In this document: positions 55,319 to 63,654 of the stretch, piece after piece
Layout: every line of letters begins with the position of its first letter
Position numbering within the stretch: the first letter of the stretch is position 1
NCBI RefSeq assembly: GCF_008704495.1
Contig: NZ_CP023699.1
Span: forward strand, 8,990,001 to 9,054,000
From: Streptomyces kanamyceticus
GTDB lineage: Bacteria; Actinomycetota; Actinomycetes; Streptomycetales; Streptomycetaceae
Direction of reading: 5' to 3'
Length of the DNA: 64,000 bases
Program-made: the position numbers and the translations under genes
The notes under the pieces: model-generated
The model's input: only the letters and a program-made list of their open reading frames with translations
Told to the model about the DNA's origin: nothing
Database searches by the model: none

Positions 55319-56652
55319 CGGAACCCACGCCCCACGCGACGCACGACACACCCCGCGCACCGCACGACACACACCACGCGACGCACGACACGCACCGAGC
55401 CACGTACGCGCAAGAGCTCCTGGGCCTCGTGGAGACGCTCCTGCCGGGCACCGTCCTGCAGCCCGGTTTCCTGGTGCGCGCGGCCTATCGGGTGTCGGGC
55501 GCGGTGGACGAACGGGTGCTGCGCCGGGCCCTGGACGACGTCGTCGCCCGGCACGGCGCGCTGCGCACCCTGCTCCTGCGCGACGGCGACGACCTGCGGC
55601 AGCGGGTGCTGCCCCCGATGCCGTCCCGGCTCGCCGTGACCCGCCTCGGCCCCGGCCGGTCGTTCGACGCATGGATCTCCGAGGTCGCCCTCCGACCTCA
55701 TCCGTACGACGAACCGCCGCTGTTGTGGGCCGACTTGGGCCGCAAGGGCGACGACGCCGTCCTGGTGCTCGTCGTCCACCACGTCGCGGCCGACGCCTGG
55801 TCGCAGGACGTGCTCGCCCGCGACGTCGTCGCCGCCTACACCGCGCGGCTGCACGGCGAACCGCCGCTCGCTCCCGACGTCATGCAGTACGCCGACATCG
55901 CGGCGGACGACCACAGTGACAAGTGGCAGGCCCGCATCGGCCAGGCACTGCCGTACTGGCGGGAGCGGCTCACCGGAGTGGAGGGGCTCGGGCTGCCCGC
56001 CGAGACGCCCGACGCCGCACCGGGTCCGACCGCCGTGCACTCCTTCCGCATCGACGACGAACTGCGCGACGCCGTGCGGTCGACGGCACGGCGCGGCCGC
56101 ACCACCCCGTTCACCGTGCTGCTCACCGCGTTCGTCGGCGCGCTGCTGCCACCGGGCGACGCCCTGGTACCGGTCATCACGGCGGGCCGCATCCCGTCCG
56201 AATGGGACACCGTCGGGTTCCTGCTCAACCTCCTGCAGATCCGCGTCGAGCACTCCGGCGCGCACGACGCGGAGGCCCTGCGGGAGCTGGGCCCGCGCGT
56301 CGACCGGCGCTGCCGTGAGGCGTACGCCAACGACATCCCGCTGATCCGCGTACTGGAGCAGTCCCCGCAGCTCCTGGAGCGGATGACCGCACGCGACCTG
56401 GTCGCCCCCGTCTTCCAGATGATCGTGCGCTCACCGGTCCGCCCGGCAACCGGGACGCCCGCGCTCCACCTGGACCGTCTCGCGCTGGACGCGCAGACGG
56501 CGATGCCGATGCCGGTGCCGTTCCTGTGGACGATGCGCTGGGACGGCGATCCGGGCGGCTACATCACCTACGACACCCACCTGTTCAGCGCAGCGTGGAT
56601 GGAACGGGCCGTCGCCACCTACCTGGACGCCCTCACCGGACTGGTCGGCTGA
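55315..56652 (+). CDS. Free-standing NRPS condensation-like protein
   Basis: A 445-residue C-domain homologue. After a His/Thr-rich repeated N-terminus (HDT and HATHDT units) comes the acceptor half with the active-site motif HHVAADAWSQD, where the canonical HHxxxDG ends in Ala rather than Gly. The latch and floor-loop regions are present (AGRIPSEWDTVGFLLNLLQI). The GTG 55315 overlaps the P450 stop. It could join the PCP-bound residue to the N-terminus of the loading-module amino acid, which has no C domain of its own. Alternatively it could be a non-catalytic recruitment domain. Which one cannot be told from sequence. Confidence 0.78.
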   Translation: MTEPTPHATHDTPRAPHDTHHATHDTHRATYAQELLGLVETLLPGTVLQPGFLVRAAYRVSGAVDERVLRRALDDVVARHGALRTLLLRDGDDLRQRVLPPMPSRLAVTRLGPGRSFDAWISEVALRPHPYDEPPLLWADLGRKGDDAVLVLVVHHVAADAWSQDVLARDVVAAYTARLHGEPPLAPDVMQYADIAADDHSDKWQARIGQALPYWRERLTGVEGLGLPAETPDAAPGPTAVHSFRIDDELRDAVRSTARRGRTTPFTVLLTAFVGALLPPGDALVPVITAGRIPSEWDTVGFLLNLLQIRVEHSGAHDAEALRELGPRVDRRCREAYANDIPLIRVLEQSPQLLERMTARDLVAPVFQMIVRSPVRPATGTPALHLDRLALDAQTAMPMPVPFLWTMRWDGDPGGYITYDTHLFSAAWMERAVATYLDALTGLVG

Positions 56653-56653
56653 C

Positions 56654-58216
56654 ATGGCAGCGGCCCGCCCCACCGACGAAGCCCGCCCCACCGGCGAAGT
56701 CCGCCCCACCGGCGAAGTCCGGCTCGCCGGGCCGCGGTTGACCGGCGAGCCGCCGCACATCCTCGACCTGGTCGAGCCCCGTCTCGGCGGCCGCGCGGCC
56801 GCCGTCGCCGACAGCACGGGCACGTTCAGCTACCGCGAACTCGACGAGGCCTCGCGCGCGGTGGCCCGCGCCCTGCTCGCCCGCGGCGCACGCCCCGACG
56901 AGCCGGTCGTGGTGCACGGCACCACCGCGTCGCGCCACACGATCGCCGCGCTGCTCGGCGTCCTGCGGGCGGGCTGTTGCTACGTCCCCGTCGACGCGGG
57001 TTTCCCCGAGGAGAGGCGACGGCTCATGGCGCAGGGCCCCGGCGCCCGCTTCGTTCTCGTACCCGAGGAGAACGCCGCCGTCCCCGTGGCGGATCTGGAA
57101 CACGTCGACTGCGGGGCACAGCAGGTCACCGGGCAGCGCACAGGCCCGATGGACGCGCGCCGCGGCACCCACGCCTACACCTGCTACACCAGCGGCTCGA
57201 CCGGACTCCCCAAGCCCGTGACGATCGCGGCCACCTCCCTCGGCTGGTCCACCGCCGCGCGCCTGCGCCACTACGCCGAGCGGGTCGGCGCGTTCCTGCT
57301 CTGCTCGTCGATCTCCTTCGACAGTTCCATGGCGGGCATCTGGTGGACCCTGGCCAGCGGCGGGCTGCTCGTCCTCCCCGGCGGGAGGCCAGGTGATCTC
57401 CTGGCCGTCGCCCGCGCGGCCGAACGCCACGGCGCCACGCATCTGCTGATGGTGCCCTCGCTCTACGGGGCGGCACTGCGCGGGGGCCTCGCGCCACGGC
57501 TGCGTACGCTCACCACCGTGATCGTGGCGGGCGAGAGCTGCTCACCCGGTCTGGTCGCACGGCACTTGGCCGAACTGCCGCAGGCCGAGCTGTACAACGA
57601 GTACGGACCGACCGAGTGCACGGTGTGGGCCACGGTCCACGCCTGTACGCCCGCCGACGCCCACGCCCGCACGGTGCCCATCGGGCGGCCGATCGCCGGG
57701 GTCACCCTGCACGTCGCCGAGGTACCGGACGAGGGACCGGACGCCCCGGGAGCGGGGGAGCTGTACATCGCCGGGCCGGGGCTGGCCGTCCCCGGTGACC
57801 GGGAAGCCGACCGCTTCGTCCATCTGCACGGCACCCGCCACTACCGCACGGGCGACCTGGTGACGGTCCGCGAGGACGGCGAACTCCTCTTCCACGGAAG
57901 GGCCGACCACCAGCTCAAACTCGGCGGCGTGCGACTCGAACGCGCCGAGATCGAACGAGCCCTCACCTTGTGCGACGGCATCACCGAGGCGGGCATCGGC
58001 GTGAGCGGGGCGCCCCGTCCGCGGCCGGTCGGCTTCGTGGTCACCGACGGCACCGCGTTCGACGAACAGCGGGTCAGGTCGCAGCTGCTGAGCAGTCTCC
58101 CCACGACCGCGCTGCCCGCCCGCGTCATCGCCGTGCCCGGGCTGCCACGGCTGCCCAACGGCAAGGTCGACCACGGGGCGCTGGACCGCCGGGCGGCGGC
58201 CGCCGTGCGAAGGTGA
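56654..58216 (+). CDS. Free-standing amino-acid adenylation protein
   Basis: A 520-residue A domain without its own carrier. Core motifs: A3 TCYTSGSTGLPKP, A5 NEYGPTECTVW, A7 YRTGDL, A8 GRADHQLKLGGVRLERAEIE, and A10 LPNGKVDH with its Lys. Specificity residues read D-S-A-M-I-A-E-V-W, which I cannot match to a standard amino acid. The gene begins 1 bp after the C-protein stop. The N-terminus has an 18-bp tandem repeat (PTGEVR units). It probably charges the free PCP at 53691, giving the P450 its substrate. Confidence 0.85.
   Translation: MAAARPTDEARPTGEVRPTGEVRLAGPRLTGEPPHILDLVEPRLGGRAAAVADSTGTFSYRELDEASRAVARALLARGARPDEPVVVHGTTASRHTIAALLGVLRAGCCYVPVDAGFPEERRRLMAQGPGARFVLVPEENAAVPVADLEHVDCGAQQVTGQRTGPMDARRGTHAYTCYTSGSTGLPKPVTIAATSLGWSTAARLRHYAERVGAFLLCSSISFDSSMAGIWWTLASGGLLVLPGGRPGDLLAVARAAERHGATHLLMVPSLYGAALRGGLAPRLRTLTTVIVAGESCSPGLVARHLAELPQAELYNEYGPTECTVWATVHACTPADAHARTVPIGRPIAGVTLHVAEVPDEGPDAPGAGELYIAGPGLAVPGDREADRFVHLHGTRHYRTGDLVTVREDGELLFHGRADHQLKLGGVRLERAEIERALTLCDGITEAGIGVSGAPRPRPVGFVVTDGTAFDEQRVRSQLLSSLPTTALPARVIAVPGLPRLPNGKVDHGALDRRAAAAVRR
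56664..56725 (+). repeat. 18-bp tandem repeat in the A-domain N-terminus
   Basis: Units close to GCCCCACCGGCGAAGTCC occur about three times in frame, encoding (RPTGEV)n with a first variant RPTDEA, before the adenylation fold begins. Confidence 0.75.
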
Positions 58217-58217
58217 C

Positions 58218-58245
58218 GCGTGCTGCCGTGCGTACGGCAGCACGC
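58218..58245. terminator. Strong terminator hairpin
   Basis: Arms GCGTGCTGCCGT (58218-58229) and ACGGCAGCACGC (58234-58245) pair perfectly over 12 bp around a GCGT loop. The hairpin starts 2 bp after the A-domain stop and lies between convergent genes, so it can terminate from both sides. Confidence 0.8.
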
Positions 58246-58254
58246 TTCGGGACG

Positions 58255-58977
58255 TCACCACCCGTCGCGGTGGACCACCTCGCGTACGGAACGGCGCCTG
58301 ACAGGACCGAAGTTGCCTACGGGATAGCCGACCGGGATCACCGCGAACGTGTTGATCCCCTCCGGGATGCCGAGCTCGGCCTTCCACTCCCGCTCCAGCA
58401 TCAGGTGCCAGATGGTGATGTTGGCGGCGAGGCCGAGGCCTCGCGCGGCAAGGAGGAGGTTCTGGACTCCGGGATAGACGCACGAACCCTCGGCCAGCGC
58501 ATGGAAACGCACCTGCGCCGAGGGATCCGCCTGCCGCGCCGCGGCGACGGGCCCGAGTGCCTCGGCCGAGACCCGTATCCCCTCCGCGTCGATGCGCGGG
58601 GGCGGGAAGCTGTAGCAGGGAATGACGAGCGCGGGGGTCTCCGCGAAGTGATCGCGCTGGTACTCGATCGCGTCGACCATGCGCCCGTACGCCGCGCCGT
58701 CCATCCCCTCGGGCGCGTGCTTCCCCGTGGTCGCCAAGTAGGCGTTCACGCAGCGTTCCCAGAGCGGGGCGAGCCGCGCCATCACCTCGCGGTCCGTGAC
58801 GACGACGTACTCGAAGCACTGCATGTTTCCGCCGCTCGGGCCCCACACGGCGGCCTGGACCAGCTGGTCGAGCACGGCCTCCGGAACCGGATCCGGCTTG
58901 ATCCTGCGCATGGCACGCATCGTGGACATGGTGCTGAACAGCGCGGGATCCTCGGGTACTGCACTGGCGTCAGTCAT
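58255..58977 (-). CDS. Nitroreductase family protein
   Basis: A 240-residue FMN-dependent nitroreductase-like protein. The N-terminal TMRAMRRIKPDPVPEAVLDQ and VWGPSGGNMQCFEYVVV segments are the FMN phosphate and isoalloxazine contacts of the family. The C-terminal GSCVYPGVQNLLLAARGLGL and a VIPVGYPVGNFGP ending also fit. The start is ATG 58977 or GTG 58983; no ribosome site decides. Such enzymes reduce nitro groups, quinones or enones, and some work in peptide or siderophore tailoring. Placed at the edge of the NRPS, it could be a tailoring enzyme, but a housekeeping role is equally possible. Confidence 0.85.
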   Translation of the reverse strand: MTDASAVPEDPALFSTMSTMRAMRRIKPDPVPEAVLDQLVQAAVWGPSGGNMQCFEYVVVTDREVMARLAPLWERCVNAYLATTGKHAPEGMDGAAYGRMVDAIEYQRDHFAETPALVIPCYSFPPPRIDAEGIRVSAEALGPVAAARQADPSAQVRFHALAEGSCVYPGVQNLLLAARGLGLAANITIWHLMLEREWKAELGIPEGINTFAVIPVGYPVGNFGPVRRRSVREVVHRDGW

Positions 58978-59043
58978 GATCACGACGGTAGACGACGGCG
59001 AGCGCGAGCGGCAGGGGCATGACGCCCGGTCAGCCGGACAGGC

Positions 59044-59066
59044 GGTGACCCAGTTACCCGGTCACC
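59044..59066. promoter_or_regulatory. 23-bp dyad GGTGACC-N9-GGTCACC
   Basis: Perfect 7-bp arms at 59044-59050 and 59060-59066, with a further GGTCACC at 59104-59110. It lies between the divergent nitroreductase and small secreted-protein genes and looks like a regulator binding cluster; the regulator is unknown. Confidence 0.45.
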
Positions 59067-59127
59067 GTTACCCCGGTTATGGAGTCACGCGACCCGGTCG
59101 ATCGGTCACCCGAGAAGGAGCCACACC

Positions 59128-59487
59128 ATGCACCGCCCTCTGACCACGCCCCGTCCCCGCCGCCTCGCCGCGTCCCTGGCCGGGGGCGTGATGCTGGCCG
59201 CCGTCCTCACAACAGGTTCCGCGGGCGCCGCCGCCCCCGCCGTAGCCCCCGCCGTCCCGAAGGCCGATGCCCCGAAGGCCGATGCCCCGGAACCCTGCGC
59301 CGCCATCAAGGACCGCTTCGAGTCCGGCCTCTGTTACTACGAGGTCGCCAAGACCTTGGAGGACTGCTCGCCCCGCTGGCAGCGGGTCATGGCGGAGGTC
59401 GTCGCGTCCGGAGCGGTGCAGTTCTTCGTGAACCCCCTCGAACACTGCGCGGACACGGGGGCGCGAAAGGCGCAGCCCGTGCGATGA
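59128..59487 (+). CDS. Small secreted four-cysteine protein, unknown function
   Basis: A 119-residue protein with AAGGAG at 59115-59120 and a Sec-type signal (RPRRLAASLAGGVMLAAVL, cut after GSAGAAA). A low-complexity linker with the repeat PKADAPKADAP follows. The mature C-terminal domain of about 65 residues has four Cys (EPCAAI, GLCYYE, EDCSP, EHCADT), enough for two disulfides. I do not recognise the family. It could be an extracellular inhibitor or binding protein. Confidence 0.68.
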   Translation: MHRPLTTPRPRRLAASLAGGVMLAAVLTTGSAGAAAPAVAPAVPKADAPKADAPEPCAAIKDRFESGLCYYEVAKTLEDCSPRWQRVMAEVVASGAVQFFVNPLEHCADTGARKAQPVR

Positions 59488-59555
59488 GTTCCGGCGTCGG
59501 CGGCGGTCTGTACCGGTGAACGACATGACGACCCAGAACGACTGAGGAGACAGCC

Positions 59556-60437
59556 ATGCCCGATCCGGTGACGCACAAGCTGGCCACGCACGGTGCCGAG
59601 ATCCAGTACGACATCCGGGGCCCGCTGACCACCGCGGCGGACGGCGACCGGGTGCTCGTACTCATCGGCTCGCCGATGGACGCCAGTGGTTTCGCCTCGC
59701 TGTCCTCGCACTTCGCCGACCGGACCGTCGTCACCTACGACCCGCGCGGGGTGGGCCGCAGTGTCCGTACGGACGGTGCGGTGGAGTCGACGCCCGAGGA
59801 GCACGCCGACGACGTGCGCCGGGTGATCGAGGCGCTCGGGGCGGGCCCCGTGGACCTGTTCGCCAGCAGTGGTGGCGCCGTCAACGCGCTGGCCCTGGTC
59901 GCCGCGCACCCGGAGCTCGTGCACACGCTCGTCGCGCACGAGCCGCCGACGGCACAGGTCCTGCCGGACCGAGCCGCGGCCCTCGCGGTCTGCGCGGATC
60001 TGCACGAGACGTATCTGCGCGAGGGAATGGGACCCGCGATGGCCAAGTTCATCGCGGTGACGGGCCGGAAGGGCCCCTTCCAGGACAACTGGCGGGACGA
60101 ACCGGTCCCCGCCCCTGCCGACTTCGGCCTGCCCGCCGAGGACGACGGTTCGCGCGACGATCCGCTGCTCGGCCAGAACCTCCGTACGTGCACGGGCTAC
60201 CTGCCCGACTTCGCCGCACTCGGCGCCGCGTCGACGCACGTCGTGCTCGCGGCGGGCGAGGAGTCCGAGGGCGAACTCGCCGCCCGCGCCGCGGCGGAGA
60301 TCGCCGCCCGTCTCGGCTCCGCGCCGGTGATCTTCCCCAGTCACCACGGGGGCTTCCTCGGTGGCGAGTTCGGCCAGCAGGGTGCCCCGGAGGAGTTCGC
60401 CGGGGCGCTCCGCAAGGTGCTCGACGCCCACCGCTGA
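59556..60437 (+). CDS. Alpha/beta-fold hydrolase
   Basis: A 293-residue alpha/beta hydrolase. The N-terminal GDRVLVLIGSPMDAS and TVVTYDPRGVGRS strands match the oxyanion-hole and second-strand regions. The nucleophile elbow is FASSGGAVN (a variant with Ser-Ser-Gly-Gly), and the late His is in SHHGGFLGGEFG. GAGGAGA upstream of ATG 59556 supports the start. Close relatives are esterase- or haloperoxidase-like proteins of unknown substrate. Confidence 0.85.
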   Translation: MPDPVTHKLATHGAEIQYDIRGPLTTAADGDRVLVLIGSPMDASGFASLSSHFADRTVVTYDPRGVGRSVRTDGAVESTPEEHADDVRRVIEALGAGPVDLFASSGGAVNALALVAAHPELVHTLVAHEPPTAQVLPDRAAALAVCADLHETYLREGMGPAMAKFIAVTGRKGPFQDNWRDEPVPAPADFGLPAEDDGSRDDPLLGQNLRTCTGYLPDFAALGAASTHVVLAAGEESEGELAARAAAEIAARLGSAPVIFPSHHGGFLGGEFGQQGAPEEFAGALRKVLDAHR

Positions 60438-60478
60438 CGCGCGCCTGGGCGCCGCCCGACCGCCTGATCTGCCGGAGG

Positions 60479-61795
60479 TCAGGACCGGGCGGCGCCCCGC
60501 AGCGCCACCACGGGGATCACCGCGAGGGCGAGCGTGCCCGCCGCGACCGCGAGGAGCGGATAGCCGCCGCCCGCCACCACCAGTCCTGACGCCATGCCGC
60601 CGGTCGCGCCCGCCAGGGAGACACCGACGTCGACCAAGCCCTGCACGGAGGCGCGGCGTTCCCCCGGCACGGCATCGGTGATCAGCGCTGTGCCGCTGAC
60701 CAGCGCCAGGTTCCAGCCCACGCCGAGCAGGACGAGCGCGCAGGACAGCGCCACCATGCCGGTCGGCGGGGCAAGCGCGGCGACCAGGCAGGCCGCGAGC
60801 AGCACGGCGCCGGACGCGGCCGCCACGGGCAGCCGCCCGATCCGGTCCACGAGCAGTCCGCTCAGCGGCGACGGCAGGAACATCGCGCCCACGTGCAACG
60901 CGATGACGAACCCGGCGGCCTGGGTGCCGTGGCCGTGCCCGGTCATGTGGACGGGCGTCATCGTCATCACGGCGATCATCACCAGCTGGGCGGTGATCAT
61001 CACGGTCGCGCCGGTGACGAGGCCGGGGGCGGGGCGGTCGGACCGTGTGGAACGCGCCGCTGCCGACCGGGGCGCGGGAACAGGGGCGGACGTGGGCGCT
61101 GCGCTCGGCTCCGGCGCCGGTTCCGAGCCCGGCTCGGGCGTCGCACTCGCCTCCGGCGCCGTCCGGGCAAGAAGCAGCGGATCCGGCCGCAGCCACCCCC
61201 ACAGCACGAGACCCGCCGCCGCGTAGGCGACCGCGGCGAGCAGGAAGGGCCCCGCGAGACGCGGAATGCCCCACGCGTGCGCGAGCGCGCCCGTCGGGCC
61301 GACGAGGTTCGGGCCGACGACCGCGCCCAGCGTCGTGGCGAGCAGCACCGTGCCGGTGGCGCGGCCGCGCCGCTCGGGCGGGGCGATGTCGGCGCCCGCG
61401 TACCGCGCGAGGAGCCCGGTCGCGGTACCGGCCCCGTACACGAAGAGCGACGCCAGAAGCAGCCACGCCCACTGCCAGGCGGCGCCCGCGACGACTCCCG
61501 CGCTGCCGAGCGCGGCGGCGCCGTGGCCGAGCGCGAGGCCCGGACGGCGCCCGTGGCGCTGCGAGATGCGGCCGATGGCCGCGGCGCCGACGGCCGCGCC
61601 CCCGGTGAACAGCGCGGTCGGCAGTCCGGCCAGGCCGGTGGAGCCGAGCAGGTCCTCGGCGAGGAGCGCGCCGACGGTGATGCCCGCGGCCATGCCCGCG
61701 CCGCCGAGCGTCTGCGAGACGACGAGCACGGTCATGACGCGCCGTCGTACGTCAGGCGGCGCCGCGCCCCCGGCGCGCGGCGCCGTGACGGTCAT
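60479..61795 (-). CDS. MFS transporter of the RiPP-like operon
   Basis: A 438-residue MFS protein. The ATG 61795 is fixed by an ATGA overlap with the preceding gene; the much longer open frame upstream is a shadow. Twelve hydrophobic segments are visible, with the loop-2/3 signature GRISQRHGRRPGLALG and its counterpart VDRIGRLPVAAAS in the second half. A Pro/Ala/Ser-rich central loop (EPGSEPAPEPSAAP) separates the halves. As the last gene of an operon headed by a small repeated peptide, it most likely exports the mature peptide product or gives immunity (inference). Confidence 0.85.
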   Translation of the reverse strand: MTVTAPRAGGAAPPDVRRRVMTVLVVSQTLGGAGMAAGITVGALLAEDLLGSTGLAGLPTALFTGGAAVGAAAIGRISQRHGRRPGLALGHGAAALGSAGVVAGAAWQWAWLLLASLFVYGAGTATGLLARYAGADIAPPERRGRATGTVLLATTLGAVVGPNLVGPTGALAHAWGIPRLAGPFLLAAVAYAAAGLVLWGWLRPDPLLLARTAPEASATPEPGSEPAPEPSAAPTSAPVPAPRSAAARSTRSDRPAPGLVTGATVMITAQLVMIAVMTMTPVHMTGHGHGTQAAGFVIALHVGAMFLPSPLSGLLVDRIGRLPVAAASGAVLLAACLVAALAPPTGMVALSCALVLLGVGWNLALVSGTALITDAVPGERRASVQGLVDVGVSLAGATGGMASGLVVAGGGYPLLAVAAGTLALAVIPVVALRGAARS

Positions 61796-62355
61796 GCCGG
61801 TGTCCCCGCGACGGCGTCGACGTCCGCGATCTCCGCGAGGGACAGGCCCAGTTGGTCGTGCAGGAACCGCACGACCGTCCAGTGCGGCAGGGCGTCCGCG
61901 TCGAAGGGGCCGAACGCGGCGGTGTAGAGGGGGATCCACCGCAGTGCTTCCTCGGCGGCCGTCTCGCGTCCGGGTTCGGCCTGGTAGGCGTCGTACGACA
62001 CGCTGCGATGGTGGATGAAGTGGCCGCCGGGGAGCCGCTGTTCGCACAGTTCCCGGTACTCGCGGGTCTGCAGGATGAGGTAGTGCCAGATCTCGTCGAT
62101 GTCCTGCTCGACGGGGAGGAAGAGGCCGCCGAGCCGGTCGGGGTGGCGGGAGACGAGGTAGAGGTAGCGCAGACATTCGCGTACTTGGTACGTGACGAAG
62201 GTGGCGTCCGGGGCGTCGGGCCGCTCCGCGAAGTACCGGACCACCTCGTCGTGCAGGGCGGTGCCGAGCAGTTCCTCGGCGGTGGGGGCGGTGCCGTGAG
62301 GCGTGCGGGTGTCCGTGTGCATGGTGGGGTCCTGTGCGTAGGGGCGCGTGGTCAC
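61792..62355 (-). CDS. GRDP-like protein in the RiPP-like operon
   Basis: A 187-residue soluble protein starting at GTG 62355, which overlaps the ligase stop (GTGA); its own stop overlaps the exporter start (ATGA). The core DIDEIWHYLILQTREYREL followed by CEQRLPGGHFIHHRS resembles the WH...Y..C...G..I.H signature of glycine-rich-domain-containing-protein (GRDP)-like domains. The conserved His and Cys could bind metal. I cannot assign a reaction. Its tight coupling to an adenylating enzyme and peptide precursor suggests a modification or recognition role in maturation. Confidence 0.6.
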   Translation of the reverse strand: MTTRPYAQDPTMHTDTRTPHGTAPTAEELLGTALHDEVVRYFAERPDAPDATFVTYQVRECLRYLYLVSRHPDRLGGLFLPVEQDIDEIWHYLILQTREYRELCEQRLPGGHFIHHRSVSYDAYQAEPGRETAAEEALRWIPLYTAAFGPFDADALPHWTVVRFLHDQLGLSLAEIADVDAVAGTPA

Positions 62356-63647
62356 GCCGGGTCCTGCGTGGTCAGCCAGGCGTATTTGCCGGAGCGTCCG
62401 ATGGGCACGTGGTCGAGGTGTTCCACGGTGCAGGCGCGTCCTGTCAACGCATGGACGGACAGGGCGAGTTCGGTCTCGTCGCCGGGGGCGAGCGGCTTGC
62501 CGTCGAAGGTCGTGTACCGCAGGCGGCAGGTCCCTTCCCCGGTCAGGTGCAGCTGCTGCAGGAAGACGCGGGGCGAGACGGCGGCGACGCGGGCGTCGAG
62601 ATCTGCCTGCGCGACCGGCCCTTCGGGTGCGGGCAGGAGCTCCTTCTCGCGGCCGCAGAAGGAGACGATCCGCTCGGGGTCGGTGCCGCCGTCGCTGGTG
62701 CGCACGCAGTCTCCCGACCGGTAGCGGACCAGGGGCATGTACGGATTGCGGACGCTGGTGACGATGAGGCTGTGGATGCCGCTGCCCGGCTCCACCGGGA
62801 TCAGTTCCACGCTCATGTCGTGCAGATAGGGCCGGTAGCCGCCGTCCGCGTCGCTGTAGAAGAGGTAGCCCAGTTCCGTACTGCCGAAGAGGTCGACGAC
62901 GGGGCAGTCGAAGCGGGACCGCAGATACGCGCGGACGTTCAACGGCGCGTACTCATAGGCGTGCACGATGCCGGAGGGACGGGGGAAGCGGTCCCACAGG
63001 TCCCATTCGGTGACCTTGCGGACCAGCTGCGCCAGATGGTTCCCGGAGCAGTCCAGGAGGTACGAGCCGCCGGGGTGCGCGGCACTGACCTCACGGATCT
63101 CGGCGAGCATCCGCTCGACCTCGGCGCGGTCCCAATCGGCGGGGTCCAGGCGGCGGTTGAGGTACAGCGTGCGGTCGTCGAGCCAGCGCTCGCCGGGTGT
63201 CGCGCCGGGCTTGGCGGCGTTGACGCGGGCGACGTGCTCGGTGGCGAGCACGGTGGTCAGGGAGATCCGCCGGGCGCCCTCGTGCCAGCTCGCCGCGAGG
63301 TCGGGGTGCTCGCTCCACAGCCGGTAGTAGGAGCGGAGCAGGAAGTACGGCGGCCGGATGAGCCGCATCCGGGCGTGGTTGGTCCCGGTGGACAGCACGT
63401 ACTCGGCGTCGCCCGCCTCCAGCGCGCGGGCGAGGTCGGGGGTCATCCAGTTGTCGGGGAAGCCCCGGGCGATCTCCGGCTTCTCGAGGATCGGGAACTC
63501 CCCGCGCTCCACGGAGTCGCGGTAGAGGGGGATGTCGCGGACCTGGTCAAGGACGTCGGCGCTCGGCAGGCGGTTCAAGGGGGCTCCGGGGTGGTGGAGG
63601 AGGGGCGGGGCCGCCACCGTGACGGCGGCGGCGGCCCCGTGAAACAT
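62352..63647 (-). CDS. PaaK/LuxE-like adenylate-forming ligase in the RiPP-like operon
   Basis: A protein of up to 431 residues of the phenylacetyl-CoA ligase/acyl-protein synthetase type: LSTGTNHARMRL (P-loop-like), DLFGSTELGYLFYSD (A5-like), LVRYRSGDCVR (A7-like), RIVSFCGREKEL (A8-like) and a small C-terminal domain. The family activates a carboxylate as acyl-AMP and transfers it to a thiol or amine. The ATG at 63647 is the only ATG, but an attenuator-like hairpin lies just after it, and TTG 63578 has GGAG 5 bp upstream, so the true start may be 63578. It lies directly downstream of the repeated Cys peptide, which is the obvious partner: activation of its C-terminus or acylation of its Cys/Lys are options (inference). 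Confidence 0.78.
   Translation of the reverse strand: MFHGAAAAVTVAAPPLLHHPGAPLNRLPSADVLDQVRDIPLYRDSVERGEFPILEKPEIARGFPDNWMTPDLARALEAGDAEYVLSTGTNHARMRLIRPPYFLLRSYYRLWSEHPDLAASWHEGARRISLTTVLATEHVARVNAAKPGATPGERWLDDRTLYLNRRLDPADWDRAEVERMLAEIREVSAAHPGGSYLLDCSGNHLAQLVRKVTEWDLWDRFPRPSGIVHAYEYAPLNVRAYLRSRFDCPVVDLFGSTELGYLFYSDADGGYRPYLHDMSVELIPVEPGSGIHSLIVTSVRNPYMPLVRYRSGDCVRTSDGGTDPERIVSFCGREKELLPAPEGPVAQADLDARVAAVSPRVFLQQLHLTGEGTCRLRYTTFDGKPLAPGDETELALSVHALTGRACTVEHLDHVPIGRSGKYAWLTTQDPA
63606..63639 (-). terminator. Attenuator-like hairpin after the peptide gene
   Basis: Arms CGGGGCCGCC (63606-63615) and GGCGGCCCCG (63630-63639) pair over 10 bp with a 14-base loop, about 16 bp after the precursor stop. 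Partial termination here would give more peptide than enzyme mRNA, the usual arrangement in RiPP operons. Confidence 0.6.
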
Positions 63648-63654
63648 CAGCGGG

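Noticed and set aside
60479..62176. Longer 565-residue version of the exporter
   Set aside because: The extra 127 residues are Arg/Pro-rich shadow sequence over the GRDP-like gene; the ATGA overlap fixes the start at 61795.
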